Positions 16,599 to 23,873 of a DNA stretch of 33,534 nucleotides are shown here, in pieces (the first letter of the stretch is position 1; every line of letters starts with the position of its first letter). Both the position numbers and the translations under genes were made by a program. The stretch lies in assembly GCA_903905065.1 (NCBI GenBank), contig CAIVEW010000016.1, positions 1 to 33,534 on the forward strand, in the 5' to 3' direction. The DNA comes from an uncultured Bacteroidota bacterium. GTDB lineage: Bacteria; Bacteroidota; Bacteroidia; Chitinophagales; Chitinophagaceae. The notes under the pieces were generated by a model. That model was not told the DNA's origin and searched no databases. It worked only from the letters and a program-made list of their open reading frames with translations.

Positions 16599-17327
16599 TT
16601 ATTGCATTATGATTTTCCCTCTATTAATTGAGAGGAAAACTGGCAGATGGTCACTTAGAGCTAGCCATTCGTCGATTGCTCCAATAGTCATACTAGCCAA
16701 AAAATCAGCGAATTCAGTGCTTGTGAATATATAATCAATGTGGTATGGTTTATTACAATTCTTCTGTAAAAAGAACGTCGGTTGAGATTCTTTGCCGTGC
16801 ATCTCGTCCATAAATCTGTGATATACGCTTTCAATTCCTAGTTCTGCTAGTTCTTTGACCACATCGCTGTGGTTCCACAATCTGTCTCGTTTATCCCAAA
16901 CGGAATTGCTATTAAAGTCTCCGGCAATTATTGATTTACCAAGTTTCGATTTGTGTATTTGCAGGTATTTCCACATTTGACCTATATACGCGAATGTTGA
17001 AGAATTTGCACCGTGGCACCAAGTCGCTAAAAGATTGAAATCACTATCTATCCTACAAGAAATAAAAAATTTTAAACCGTCTGTTTCCCAATTTAGGTTT
17101 TCAAATAAAACGCCTGGCTTAAAAAATACTCCCAAGCCCTTATTCTTGTTGTCGCCAGTCCAAATGAAATTCTTTGCCCATTCTCTGTAATTGAGATCAT
17201 TTGTTCGACCAGGATCTTCGCATTCTTGTATTATATAAATATTGGCACCCATCTTCTCGATAGACGAGAACTTTTTCCTGAATGCTCCGCAGCAATTCCA
17301 CGTTACTATTTTGATTTCATGTTTCAT
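16599..17327 (-). CDS. Endonuclease/exonuclease/phosphatase (EEP) family protein
   Basis: The 242-residue product carries the metal-dependent EEP/DNase I-like motifs: TWNC (9-12), IIQE with metal-ligand Glu35, AGDFNSN with Asp137 and Asn139, HIDYIF with His196 and Asp198, and SDHLPV with Asp226 and catalytic His227. The set is complete, so a hydrolytic activity is likely. The substrate (DNA, RNA or a phosphoester such as a phospholipid head group) is undetermined. There is no signal peptide, so the protein is cytosolic. Base composition looks more A+T-rich than the flanking dnaE and desaturase genes. REP elements lie on both sides (16311-16588 and 17405-17516), which suggests the gene was acquired or lies inside a REP-colonised island. 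It is transcribed away from the RAYT gene. Confidence 0.85.
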   Translation of the reverse strand: MKHEIKIVTWNCCGAFRKKFSSIEKMGANIYIIQECEDPGRTNDLNYREWAKNFIWTGDNKNKGLGVFFKPGVLFENLNWETDGLKFFISCRIDSDFNLLATWCHGANSSTFAYIGQMWKYLQIHKSKLGKSIIAGDFNSNSVWDKRDRLWNHSDVVKELAELGIESVYHRFMDEMHGKESQPTFFLQKNCNKPYHIDYIFTSTEFADFLASMTIGAIDEWLALSDHLPVFLSINRGKIIMQ

Positions 17328-17404
17328 TTACTGGCGTTAAAATAAGAAAAAATTACGTCCACCAAATCTTCCCTATGTTGGCTTTCTTCGCCAAAGCCAT
17401 AAAA

Positions 17405-17435
17405 AATTCACTCCTCGCCGTTTGCAAGGAGATGC
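17405..17435 (-). repeat. Decayed REP element upstream of the RAYT gene
   Basis: On the minus strand it reads GCATC-TCC-TTGCAAAC-GGCGAGGAGTGAATT, matching the right half of the 52-bp REP (GCATCCTCGTTGCAAACGAG, then GACGAGTGAATT) with several changes. Confidence 0.55.
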
Positions 17436-17464
17436 AACACTCTGAGTTGGAGTAAAATTTATGC

Positions 17465-17516
17465 CACTCGTCCTCGTTTGCAACGATGATGCCACGGAGC
17501 CGCGTTTGCAACGCGA
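17465..17516 (-). repeat. 52-bp REP element, inverted relative to the downstream array
   Basis: Read on the minus strand it has hairpin 1 GCGTT-GCA-AACGC, the linker GGCTCCGTGGCATCA, hairpin 2 TCGTT-GCA-AACGA, then GGACGAGTG. The length is exactly 52 bp, as in the four other good copies. It ends 29 bp before the RAYT ATG, so the gene is bracketed by inverted REPs. It lies in the 218-bp gap between the divergent nuclease and RAYT genes. Confidence 0.85.
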
Positions 17517-17545
17517 TTTAAAAAGATTTTTATTATTTTGGTCTT

Positions 17546-18094
17546 ATGTCCGGCGACAGATATTTCATCACTAACCAAAATGCCACCTACTTCCTCACAT
17601 TTACGGTTGTAGATTGGATAGACGTATTCACCCGCAAAGACTACAAGATCATCATTGTCGATTCACTAAATTACTGCATAGAGCACAAGGGACTGGAATG
17701 TTTTGCGTGGGTGTTAATGAGCAATCATTTGCATCTTATTGTTCGTGCAAACCCTCCGGCAAGGTTGTCGGATATCATCCGCGATCTAAAGAAATTCACT
17801 TCTAAGAGTATTTCTGAAACAATAGAAACGATAAACGAAAGCAGAAAAGAATGGCTACTGCACAAATTTAAGTTTGCCGCGCACAGTACCGGCAGGGCTG
17901 AAAATTACAAAGTGTGGCAAGATGGCAACCATGCTGTATGCATGGAGAAACCGGAGTGGGTGGCACAACGACTAAACTACATCCACCAAAATCCGGTTCG
18001 CCAATTGATCGTAGCAAATGAGTGCGATTACCTTTATAGTAGTGCGTATGATTACAGTGGTAAGAAAGGATTGGTGAAAGTAACAGTTATATAG
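17546..18094 (+). CDS. REP-associated tyrosine transposase (RAYT, Y1/HUH family)
   Basis: A 182-residue single-strand nuclease of the IS200/IS605-like Y1 family that nicks and joins REP hairpins (family knowledge). The HUH motif is NHLHLIV with His61 and His63. The family signature YIHQNPV holds the likely nucleophile Tyr145, which aligns with Tyr115 of E. coli TnpA-REP. The N-terminal YFLTFTVVDW strand and FAWVLMSNHLH are typical. The domain is complete, so the enzyme may be active. REP elements lie 29 bp upstream (inverted) and directly at the stop codon (three tandem copies), the arrangement expected of a RAYT and its substrates. The gene has no adjacent orfB and no insertion-sequence ends, so it is a domesticated RAYT rather than an IS. 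Confidence 0.93.
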   Translation: MSGDRYFITNQNATYFLTFTVVDWIDVFTRKDYKIIIVDSLNYCIEHKGLECFAWVLMSNHLHLIVRANPPARLSDIIRDLKKFTSKSISETIETINESRKEWLLHKFKFAAHSTGRAENYKVWQDGNHAVCMEKPEWVAQRLNYIHQNPVRQLIVANECDYLYSSAYDYSGKKGLVKVTVI

Positions 18095-18289
18095 TCGCGT
18101 CGCAGACGCGGTACTGGGGCATCCTCGTTGCAAACGAGGACGAGTGAAGTTACTGTTTTATAATATTCGCGTCGCAGACGCGGCACCGGGGCATCCTCGT
18201 TGCAAACGAGGACGAGTGAATTACGGTTTTATAATATTCGCGTCGCAGACGCGGCACCGGAGCATCCTCGTTGCAAACGAGGACGAGTG
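18095..18289 (+). repeat. Three tandem 52-bp REP elements (71-72-bp period)
   Basis: Copies lie at 18095-18146, 18167-18218 and 18238-18289, separated by related A+T-rich spacers of 20 and 19 bp (AAGTTACTGTTTTATAATAT and a near copy). Each has hairpin GCGTC-GCA-GACGC, a short linker, hairpin CCTCGTT-GCA-AACGAGG, and the tail ACGAGTG. The first copy begins at the base after the RAYT stop codon, and the sequence before it resembles the spacer. A partial repeat of GACGAGTGA follows the third copy at 18291-18299. Confidence 0.93.
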
Positions 18290-18329
18290 AGACGAGTGAA
18301 TTCGAAAATGAAACGTAAAACTCAAAAAA

Positions 18330-18755
18330 ATGGCGGAAAAGAAATCAAAGCTGGCAGACAACAAGATAAAGCCGTCCGACGTAAGCGTGGAGGATTACCT
18401 CAATACCATAACACCAAATCAAAAGCGCGAAGACAGCTTTGCACTGCTGGAAATGATGAAGAAAATCAGCAAGCAGGAGCCGGTATTGTGGAACAATTCC
18501 TTCATCGGTTTTGGTATCAAAAGACATGTAAGCGCCACAACAGGCCGCGAATCCGACTGGATGCATATAGGCTTCGCGCCGCGCAAAACTGCCCTGACGC
18601 TGTACTTCGGCAATGATGCTGATGCCTATGCCGCAGGCCTTGAAAAGCTGGGTAAGTATAAAGCCGGCCTGGGTTGTGTTTACGTAAATAAGCTGGCCGA
18701 TATTGATCTGAAAGTGCTGAAAGGATTGATAGAAGCCGGGTGGAAAGCGAAGTGA
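18330..18755 (+). CDS. DUF1801 domain protein
   Basis: A 141-residue cytosolic protein of the DUF1801/YdhG-like fold. Visible family features are VEDYLNTITP near 19-28, ALLEMMKKIS, the central PVLWNNSFIGFG, WMHIGFAPRKTALTLYF (about 76-92), and the C-terminal CVYVNKLADIDLKVLKGLI. The N-terminus is Lys-rich. The function of the family is not established; some members are thought to bind small ligands. The ATG follows an A-rich stretch and lies 40 bp after the last REP element, so REP transcription or structure may affect it. Confidence 0.8.
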   Translation: MAEKKSKLADNKIKPSDVSVEDYLNTITPNQKREDSFALLEMMKKISKQEPVLWNNSFIGFGIKRHVSATTGRESDWMHIGFAPRKTALTLYFGNDADAYAAGLEKLGKYKAGLGCVYVNKLADIDLKVLKGLIEAGWKAK

Positions 18756-18932
18756 GTATAATACCGTTGAGCCGTTGACTATCCCCCAGACAGCAAATCT
18801 CCGCCCTACTACCGCAATGTGAAAAGGATGCGTTCCTTAAAAATTTATTAATAAAACCTTAATGACGGCAAGCAATAGCCCACCGTTTATCAGCCTACAT
18901 TTACTTAAACGCTCACACTAAAACTTAAAAAA

Positions 18933-19289
18933 ATGACAACAACAGAAGTAGCTAATAGATTAGTAGAACTTTGCCGCCAGGGCAAAATAGAAGAAGCTCA
19001 GCAGGAACTGTATGCAGATAATGTACAGAGCATTGAAGCTGGCGATATGATGGGCCCACGCGTGGTAACAGGTATGGATGCCATAAAGCAAAAAACAAAG
19101 GCTTTCCAGGAAGGCGTAGAAGAATTTCATGGCGCTACCATTTCTGACCCTATGGTTGCCGGCAACTCATTTGCCATAACCTGGGGCATGGATGCAACTT
19201 TCAAAGGACAAGGCAGAATGAACATGGATGAAGTATGTGTATACCAGGTAAAAGACGGTAAAGTGGTTCTGGAGCAGTTCTTCTACTAA
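18933..19289 (+). CDS. SnoaL-like/NTF2-fold small protein
   Basis: A 118-residue single-domain protein with the alpha+beta cone pattern of the SnoaL/NTF2 superfamily: N-terminal helix VANRLVELCRQGKIEEAQQELY, then VQSIEAGD, a VVTGMDAIKQKTKAF helix, and the strands SFAITWGMDATF, MNMDEVCVYQVKDGKVVLEQFFY. Family members are small-molecule isomerases or hydrolases, or pure binding domains; the substrate is unknown. There is no signal peptide. It is a single-gene unit followed by a clear hairpin terminator. Confidence 0.8.
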   Translation: MTTTEVANRLVELCRQGKIEEAQQELYADNVQSIEAGDMMGPRVVTGMDAIKQKTKAFQEGVEEFHGATISDPMVAGNSFAITWGMDATFKGQGRMNMDEVCVYQVKDGKVVLEQFFY

Positions 19290-19307
19290 TATCCGATTAC
19301 GAATGTT

Positions 19308-19346
19308 AAGCCCGGGAATGAGCTCATTTCCGGGTTTATTTTTTTT
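19308..19346 (+). terminator. Rho-independent terminator of the SnoaL-like gene
   Basis: An almost continuous 15-bp stem with two G-T pairs (AAGCCCGGGAATGAG with CTCATTTCCGGGTTT, 19308-19337) is followed by ATTTTTTTT. The convergent gene ends at 19350, so the hairpin may also serve it weakly. Confidence 0.85.
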
Positions 19347-19349
19347 ACG

Positions 19350-20180
19350 TCATTTACTTTTATACCCATCCCATTCTTTAGCCGCCTTATCGTACAGCCA
19401 GTAAATGTTATTACTGTAAGAAAAATTGAGGCTCGCGCTCGTAGGCGCAGACGGTGGCAGCTTTAGTACCTGGGTCATCAGCCCTGTCTCTCCATCGTAA
19501 AGCTCCACCTGTTTATCGGCAATGTTCAATAACCCTATTTCTGCGTGAGCGATGCCGGTGTATACTATTGTCGTTTGGTTATAACGGCTCTTTCTTTTGG
19601 CAATCGCTTCGTCACTTATGTTGTCTTTTAACGCACTTCCCAAATGCAGTTTTATTTTGGTTGCGCCCGGCAGGCCGGTGAGCATACGGCTCTCCACGCT
19701 TGCGGTGTTGTGGTCAAAAAAATAAACGGAGTTCATACCCGCAGCATATGCGCCTACGGCCTGCAGGTCTTGCTGGCTGGTCTCTATTCCTATCTTCCTC
19801 CTGTTTTCGGGTACTCCCCTATCATCTAAAGCATACTCATACCAGCCTGCGTTTCCCGCCGTCGTCACCTGCAGCGTTCTCGCAGCCGGGTTGTACCAGA
19901 ATCCCCGTACGTCCACACCCGTTTTCAGGCCGGTGGCCGCTATCTTTTTGCCTTTCTCGTCAAATACCATCATTGGTGCATCCATCCCGGCCTGGGCCGC
20001 GTAGTACTTTTTTTGCACCGGGTGCCATGCCACGGCGGCAGCATCTGTATTTCCCGCCCGGTCTATTTTAAGGCTGATAACTTTTTGCAGCGTTTGGGAT
20101 GTCGGTTCGCCATTCTCCTGTGCAGATATGCGTGCACTTAACAGCACCACTAGTGTAATAAAAAGACATAGCTGCTTCAT
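19350..20180 (-). CDS. Exported protein of unknown function, beta-propeller-like
   Basis: A 276-residue product with a clear Sec signal peptide (1-20, ending ARISAQ). The mature part has repeated short strands with Gly/Asp turns, such as AVAWHPVQKKYYAAQAG, GFWYNPAARTLQVTTAG, SVYFFDHNT and VELYDGETGLMTQVLKL, which recall YVTN or propeller blades. No catalytic motif was recognised and there is no T9SS tail, so it is probably periplasmic. It is convergent with the SnoaL-like gene and divergent from pepE. The 137-bp gap to pepE holds nothing recognised. Confidence 0.7.
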   Translation of the reverse strand: MKQLCLFITLVVLLSARISAQENGEPTSQTLQKVISLKIDRAGNTDAAAVAWHPVQKKYYAAQAGMDAPMMVFDEKGKKIAATGLKTGVDVRGFWYNPAARTLQVTTAGNAGWYEYALDDRGVPENRRKIGIETSQQDLQAVGAYAAGMNSVYFFDHNTASVESRMLTGLPGATKIKLHLGSALKDNISDEAIAKRKSRYNQTTIVYTGIAHAEIGLLNIADKQVELYDGETGLMTQVLKLPPSAPTSASLNFSYSNNIYWLYDKAAKEWDGYKSK

Positions 20181-20317
20181 AGCATTTTAGTCAAAAATAA
20201 CACTTTTGAATTGCTATCGCCACTGTATTCCATGCCAACATAACTTTGCAATTAACCCGCCTGCAGTTAGGCAAGGTCTGAGGTTTCTGACTATTTTTAC
20301 CTGCTAAAATCTACAAC

Positions 20318-21043
20318 GTGCAATATCCCATACTGCTTATTTCCAGCTCGGCCGTGCATGGCTATGGCTACCTGGAGTGTAATAAAGAAGCCATAGAAAA
20401 ATTAACTGAGAGTATCAAAACCCCGGTACTGTTTGTGCCCTATGCTGCCGCTGAAAGTGAATGGGATGCTTACACCAATAAAGTGCGTGAGTTCTTCCGC
20501 TCGCTGGATATAAAGGTTGTGGGCATACACAAAGTGCCACGGAAGAAAATTGTTACCGACCACGAGGTGATATTTGTTGGTGGCGGCAATACTTTTCGCC
20601 TGCTCCACACACTCCAGGAACAGGGCCTGATGCAGGACATACGCGATGCGGTGCTTAACGGAAAAATGAAGTATATGGGCAGCAGCGCAGGCACTAACCT
20701 GGCAACACGCAGCATATGCACCACCAACGATATGCCTATTGTCTACCCTGCCGGTGGCTTTGATGCGCTTAACTTGTTTACCTACCAGGTAAACCCGCAC
20801 TACCTGGACCCAGAGCCAAACAGTAGCCATAAGGGCGAGACCCGCGACCAGCGGCTGGCAGAGTTTCACCAGGAAAATGACACACCGGTAATAGGCCTGC
20901 GCGAAGGCGCTTATATCAATATACATACTGATTTTGCCACGACCCGGGAGCTATTCATCGGCGGAATAAACGGAGCCAAAATATTTGTGAAAGGCAACGC
21001 TCCTTATGAAGCGCCGATGAATGAAAAGTTTGTGCTGGAATGA
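20318..21043 (+). CDS. pepE: Alpha-aspartyl dipeptidase (peptidase E)
   Basis: A 241-residue serine peptidase of the S51 family that hydrolyses dipeptides with N-terminal aspartate. The catalytic triad is visible by comparison with the E. coli enzyme: Ser123 in GSSAGTN, Asp138 in TTNDMPIV and His161 in VNPHYLD. FVGGGNTFRLL (87-96) and HKGETRDQRL are also conserved. The start is a GTG; no in-frame ATG lies upstream, and the protein begins at the usual point of the family. The family GWSAGA box reads GSSAG here. Cytosolic. Confidence 0.95.
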   Translation: MQYPILLISSSAVHGYGYLECNKEAIEKLTESIKTPVLFVPYAAAESEWDAYTNKVREFFRSLDIKVVGIHKVPRKKIVTDHEVIFVGGGNTFRLLHTLQEQGLMQDIRDAVLNGKMKYMGSSAGTNLATRSICTTNDMPIVYPAGGFDALNLFTYQVNPHYLDPEPNSSHKGETRDQRLAEFHQENDTPVIGLREGAYINIHTDFATTRELFIGGINGAKIFVKGNAPYEAPMNEKFVLE

Positions 21044-21075
21044 GCCCTTCTACATATCAGCTTTTCAAGATTTCA

Positions 21076-22167
21076 CTACCCTTCCCACCACGCAGAAAAC
21101 TTCTGCGCAGTATCTTTCAGGTTCACCTGCGCCCCTATCATAGGCGTGATCATGTTTACGTGTTCCTGTTTGTTTAGTTCAGTGAGCGTCTTTAGCGGCG
21201 CATCCCAATCGTGCGTGCTGAGTGCAAACTTTGAGGAATGCACCGGTAACAGCCTTTTTGCATCCAGGTCTCTGGCTGCCTGCAGCACTTCGGCTGGCAG
21301 CATATGTATGTGTTTCCAGTTTTTGCTGTACTGGCCACACTCCAGTATGGCGAGGTCAAACGGGCCATACATTTTCCCGGCCTCGGCAAAGTGCTTGTCG
21401 TAACCGCTGTCTCCGCCGATGAAGATGTTCATCGTAGGTGTCTTCAATGCAAAAGCACACCACATGGCCTGGTTGCGTTTAAACCCACGGCCCGAGAAAT
21501 GCCGTCCGGGCACGGTATGAACGGTAAATCCATCGCCAAGCACGATCTCATTGTACCAGTCCTTTTCCAGGATGATGTTCTTGTCGTAGCCCCAGCGCTC
21601 TAGGTGCGCGCCTGTGCCCAGGCTGGTTACCACTTGCTTTATATTAGGCTTCAGCGCGGTGATGGCCTTGTAGTCGAGATGGTCCCAGTGATCGTGGGTA
21701 ATAAAGAGGTAATCAATGTCCGGTATGTCTTCGGGCTTGTAACGGTCACTACCAGGAAAGGCTTTGGTGGTAAACGAGAATGGCGATGCATGGCCACTCA
21801 GTACCGGATCTACCAGGAGGCGCTTACCATCGATCTGTATAAAGTAAGATGAATGCCCGAACCATACCAGCACATCTTCATTTCTGTTCAGCGACAACAG
21901 ATCTGTTTTTACAGATGGTATCGGGAGCTCCGGCATCACCCTTTTATTGCGCATGAAGAAAAACTCCTTCATCACTGAGGAGTAGGTAGCTCCGTCTGTG
22001 AGGCTGGGTGTGGGGCTCTGGTTTTGGAAGGCTCCATCCTTGTAGTTGGGCGATTGTTTTATTGCCGCCAGCCGGGCAGCAGAGGGCTTGCTGCCAAATC
22101 TGGGGAGGCGAATAAAGATGGCCACAGCAGCCACGAATGCTATGATTATTACTACGACGACTAACAT
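21076..22167 (-). CDS. Membrane-anchored MBL-fold hydrolase (NAPE-PLD/UlaG-like)
   Basis: A 363-residue product. The first 20 residues are a hydrophobic anchor (MLVVVVIIIAFVAAVAIFIR). The metallo-beta-lactamase domain has the zinc motif THDHWDHLD (His158, His160, Asp162, His163), an upstream HSSYFIQIDGKRLLVDPV strand pair, PGRHFSGRG, GGDSGYD and a C-terminal LLPVHSSKF. The order matches N-acyl-phosphatidylethanolamine phospholipase D-like proteins, which cleave phosphodiesters of lipids. A lactonase-type role is the alternative. It starts 62 bp after the SDR gene on the same strand and may belong to a tetR-SDR-MBL transcription unit. Convergent with pepE. Confidence 0.85.
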   Translation of the reverse strand: MLVVVVIIIAFVAAVAIFIRLPRFGSKPSAARLAAIKQSPNYKDGAFQNQSPTPSLTDGATYSSVMKEFFFMRNKRVMPELPIPSVKTDLLSLNRNEDVLVWFGHSSYFIQIDGKRLLVDPVLSGHASPFSFTTKAFPGSDRYKPEDIPDIDYLFITHDHWDHLDYKAITALKPNIKQVVTSLGTGAHLERWGYDKNIILEKDWYNEIVLGDGFTVHTVPGRHFSGRGFKRNQAMWCAFALKTPTMNIFIGGDSGYDKHFAEAGKMYGPFDLAILECGQYSKNWKHIHMLPAEVLQAARDLDAKRLLPVHSSKFALSTHDWDAPLKTLTELNKQEHVNMITPMIGAQVNLKDTAQKFSAWWEG

Positions 22168-22229
22168 ATTAGTGAGTGGTTGCTCTTGTTCTGAGCTTTT
22201 AAAAAACTGTACAATTTATTTCAAAACGA

Positions 22230-23042
22230 TCACTTCATCATGCTCATCATCACACTGTCAAACATACGATCTGGCAAAATGCGCTTTACGAACAATATGA
22301 GCTTTGCACCGCCACCTGTAGCATACCGGGTTTTAGGGCGACTAGAAGTAATGGCCTTTATTATTGTTTTTGCAACCACTATTGGTTTAGACCCCATTTT
22401 GTCAGCGCGCTCAAACATTTGCGCATGCTTACGGGTCAGTGCACCGTAGGCCGTATCGCCGGATGTTTTCAGCATATGCTCACGGGCTATACCGGCCCAT
22501 TCAGTAATAATAGCTCCGGGTTCTATAATGACCACATCAATGCCAAATTCCTTGAGCTCCATACGCAGGCTGTCGCTAAGGCCTTCTACCGCATACTTGG
22601 TGGCATGATACCATGCTCCATGTGGCTCACCGAGTTTACCCCCTATCGACGAAATATTGATGATTCGCCCCGACCGTTGCCCCCGCATATGCGGCAGTAC
22701 CAACTGTGTGAGCCGGGCCATACCAAAAATGTTCACTTCAAACTGGTAGCGGGCTTCGGACATTGGCACATCTTCAAGCGCCCCATAGGAGCCGTAGCCA
22801 GCATTGTTCAGCAACACGTCTATCCTGCCTTCTGCCTTCAATATCTCATCTATTCCGTTAACCATCGACGCATCGTTGGTCACATCCATTGCTAACAGCT
22901 TTACGCCTTCCTGTTTCAGCTCCTGCATTTTGTCTGTTCTTCGTGCTGCGCCGTATACTATATACCCTTGCTTTACCAGCAACCTTGTGGTCTCCATGCC
23001 TATGCCTGAAGATGCGCCCGTTATTAATGCTACTTTACTCAT
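22230..23042 (-). CDS. Short-chain dehydrogenase/reductase
   Basis: A 270-residue classical SDR. It has the cofactor motif TGASSGIG (8-15), DV at 53-54, NNAG (79-82), catalytic Ser132, and YHATK with Tyr145 and Lys149. AARR at 32-35 after the second strand suggests NADP(H) preference. It resembles the oxidoreductase group that acts on lipid or sterol-like ketones, but the substrate is unknown. It lies 60 bp downstream of the tetR gene on the same strand, with a TetR-operator-like palindrome in the gap, so it is the probable target of that regulator. Confidence 0.93.
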   Translation of the reverse strand: MSKVALITGASSGIGMETTRLLVKQGYIVYGAARRTDKMQELKQEGVKLLAMDVTNDASMVNGIDEILKAEGRIDVLLNNAGYGSYGALEDVPMSEARYQFEVNIFGMARLTQLVLPHMRGQRSGRIINISSIGGKLGEPHGAWYHATKYAVEGLSDSLRMELKEFGIDVVIIEPGAIITEWAGIAREHMLKTSGDTAYGALTRKHAQMFERADKMGSKPIVVAKTIIKAITSSRPKTRYATGGGAKLILFVKRILPDRMFDSVMMSMMK

Positions 23043-23066
23043 ATTTTGGTGTGTTTAAGTTTTTTT

Positions 23067-23080
23067 TGATTGACTAATCA
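23067..23080. promoter_or_regulatory. Second TetR-operator-like palindrome, before the SDR gene
   Basis: TGATTGACTAATCA is a 5+5 palindrome with core TGACTAA, the same core as in the operator upstream of tetR. It lies 25 bp upstream of the SDR start, in the 60-bp gap between tetR and SDR. Confidence 0.45.
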
Positions 23081-23102
23081 CTCTATATTTGAATTAAAAA
23101 AA

Positions 23103-23663
23103 TCACGTTATCATGGCCCACAACATTTCAAACGAATCGGTGATGACCTGGTGTTGCTTGGCTTTAGAAAAATTGTTGGATATTAAATATTGGTTGATAC
23201 CAAAGGTTTGGTTGCTGATAAGCGTAAAAAGCATGTCCACCGGGTGTGGCTTTATGATCTTATCTTTTATGCCCTTATGCAGCATATCATGAAACGGCTT
23301 CAACGAAGCCTCTATCTCCTGCGGTGCTATCCGGGCCAAATACGGTGAATTCTTGAACTGCTCTGTAAACCTGAACTGCAGCTGATTATCAAGCGCCCAA
23401 TAAAGGCTGGCCAGGTATTGCTCCTTTACAGTTTCCTTAAATGTCGGCTGCCCTTTTGCGTTTTCAAATACATACTTCCCCATGCGGCTTTTAATATCCA
23501 CATAGAGCGCCACTATCAGTTCATCCTTGGTCTTAAAATAATGAAACAGCGTACCATTAGCCACACCCGCCTCTTTTGCTATGAGGCTGGTGGGTGTGCC
23601 ATGAAATCCATACTCTACAAAGAGCTTAAGGGCAGCATCCAATAATAACTGTCTTTTATCCAT
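23103..23663 (-). CDS. TetR/AcrR-family transcriptional regulator
   Basis: A 186-residue product. The N-terminal helix-turn-helix is typical: LLLDAALKLFVEYGFHGTPTSLIAKEAGVANGTLFHYFKTKDELI (about 6-50). The C-terminal ligand-binding part (51-186) is helical and variable, so the inducer cannot be predicted. It probably represses itself and the SDR gene: an operator lies 8 bp upstream of the ATG, just after a consensus promoter, and a related palindrome lies before the SDR gene. Confidence 0.93.
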   Translation of the reverse strand: MDKRQLLLDAALKLFVEYGFHGTPTSLIAKEAGVANGTLFHYFKTKDELIVALYVDIKSRMGKYVFENAKGQPTFKETVKEQYLASLYWALDNQLQFRFTEQFKNSPYLARIAPQEIEASLKPFHDMLHKGIKDKIIKPHPVDMLFTLISNQTFGINQYLISNNFSKAKQHQVITDSFEMLWAMIT

Positions 23664-23671
23664 TTCACTTA

Positions 23672-23721
23672 CGACTGACTAAACAGTCGGCAAATATACT
23701 TTGGTTTTTTGAAATAGCAAA
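23672..23721 (-). promoter_or_regulatory. tetR promoter with overlapping operator
   Basis: On the minus strand a TTTG -33 box (23721-23718), a 19-nt spacer and a perfect -7 box TATATTTG (23698-23691) fit the Bacteroidota consensus. Directly downstream is the palindrome CGACTG-ACTAAA-CAGTCG (23672-23689), covering the expected start of transcription and ending 8 bp before the ATG. This layout indicates autorepression. Confidence 0.75.
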
Positions 23722-23873
23722 GAGCGCAGATTAAGTATTGCTCCCAGCAGCGTTTCACCTACCTACCCTAACCAACATCATTCACAACCCTCGCTTATCA
23801 TTGCCTCACTTTCCTATTAATATGACTTTTGGCATAATATTTTTATCCTGATAATAGCTAAACCAAGATCCTT

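Noticed and set aside
17546..18094. Complete IS200/IS605 insertion sequence
   Set aside because: There is no orfB and no IS-type left and right ends. The flanking hairpins are REP elements present in extra copies away from the gene.
18095..18289. CRISPR-like array of three regular repeats
   Set aside because: The spacers are nearly identical to each other, the repeat is 52 bp with two hairpins, and a RAYT is adjacent. These are tandem REP elements.
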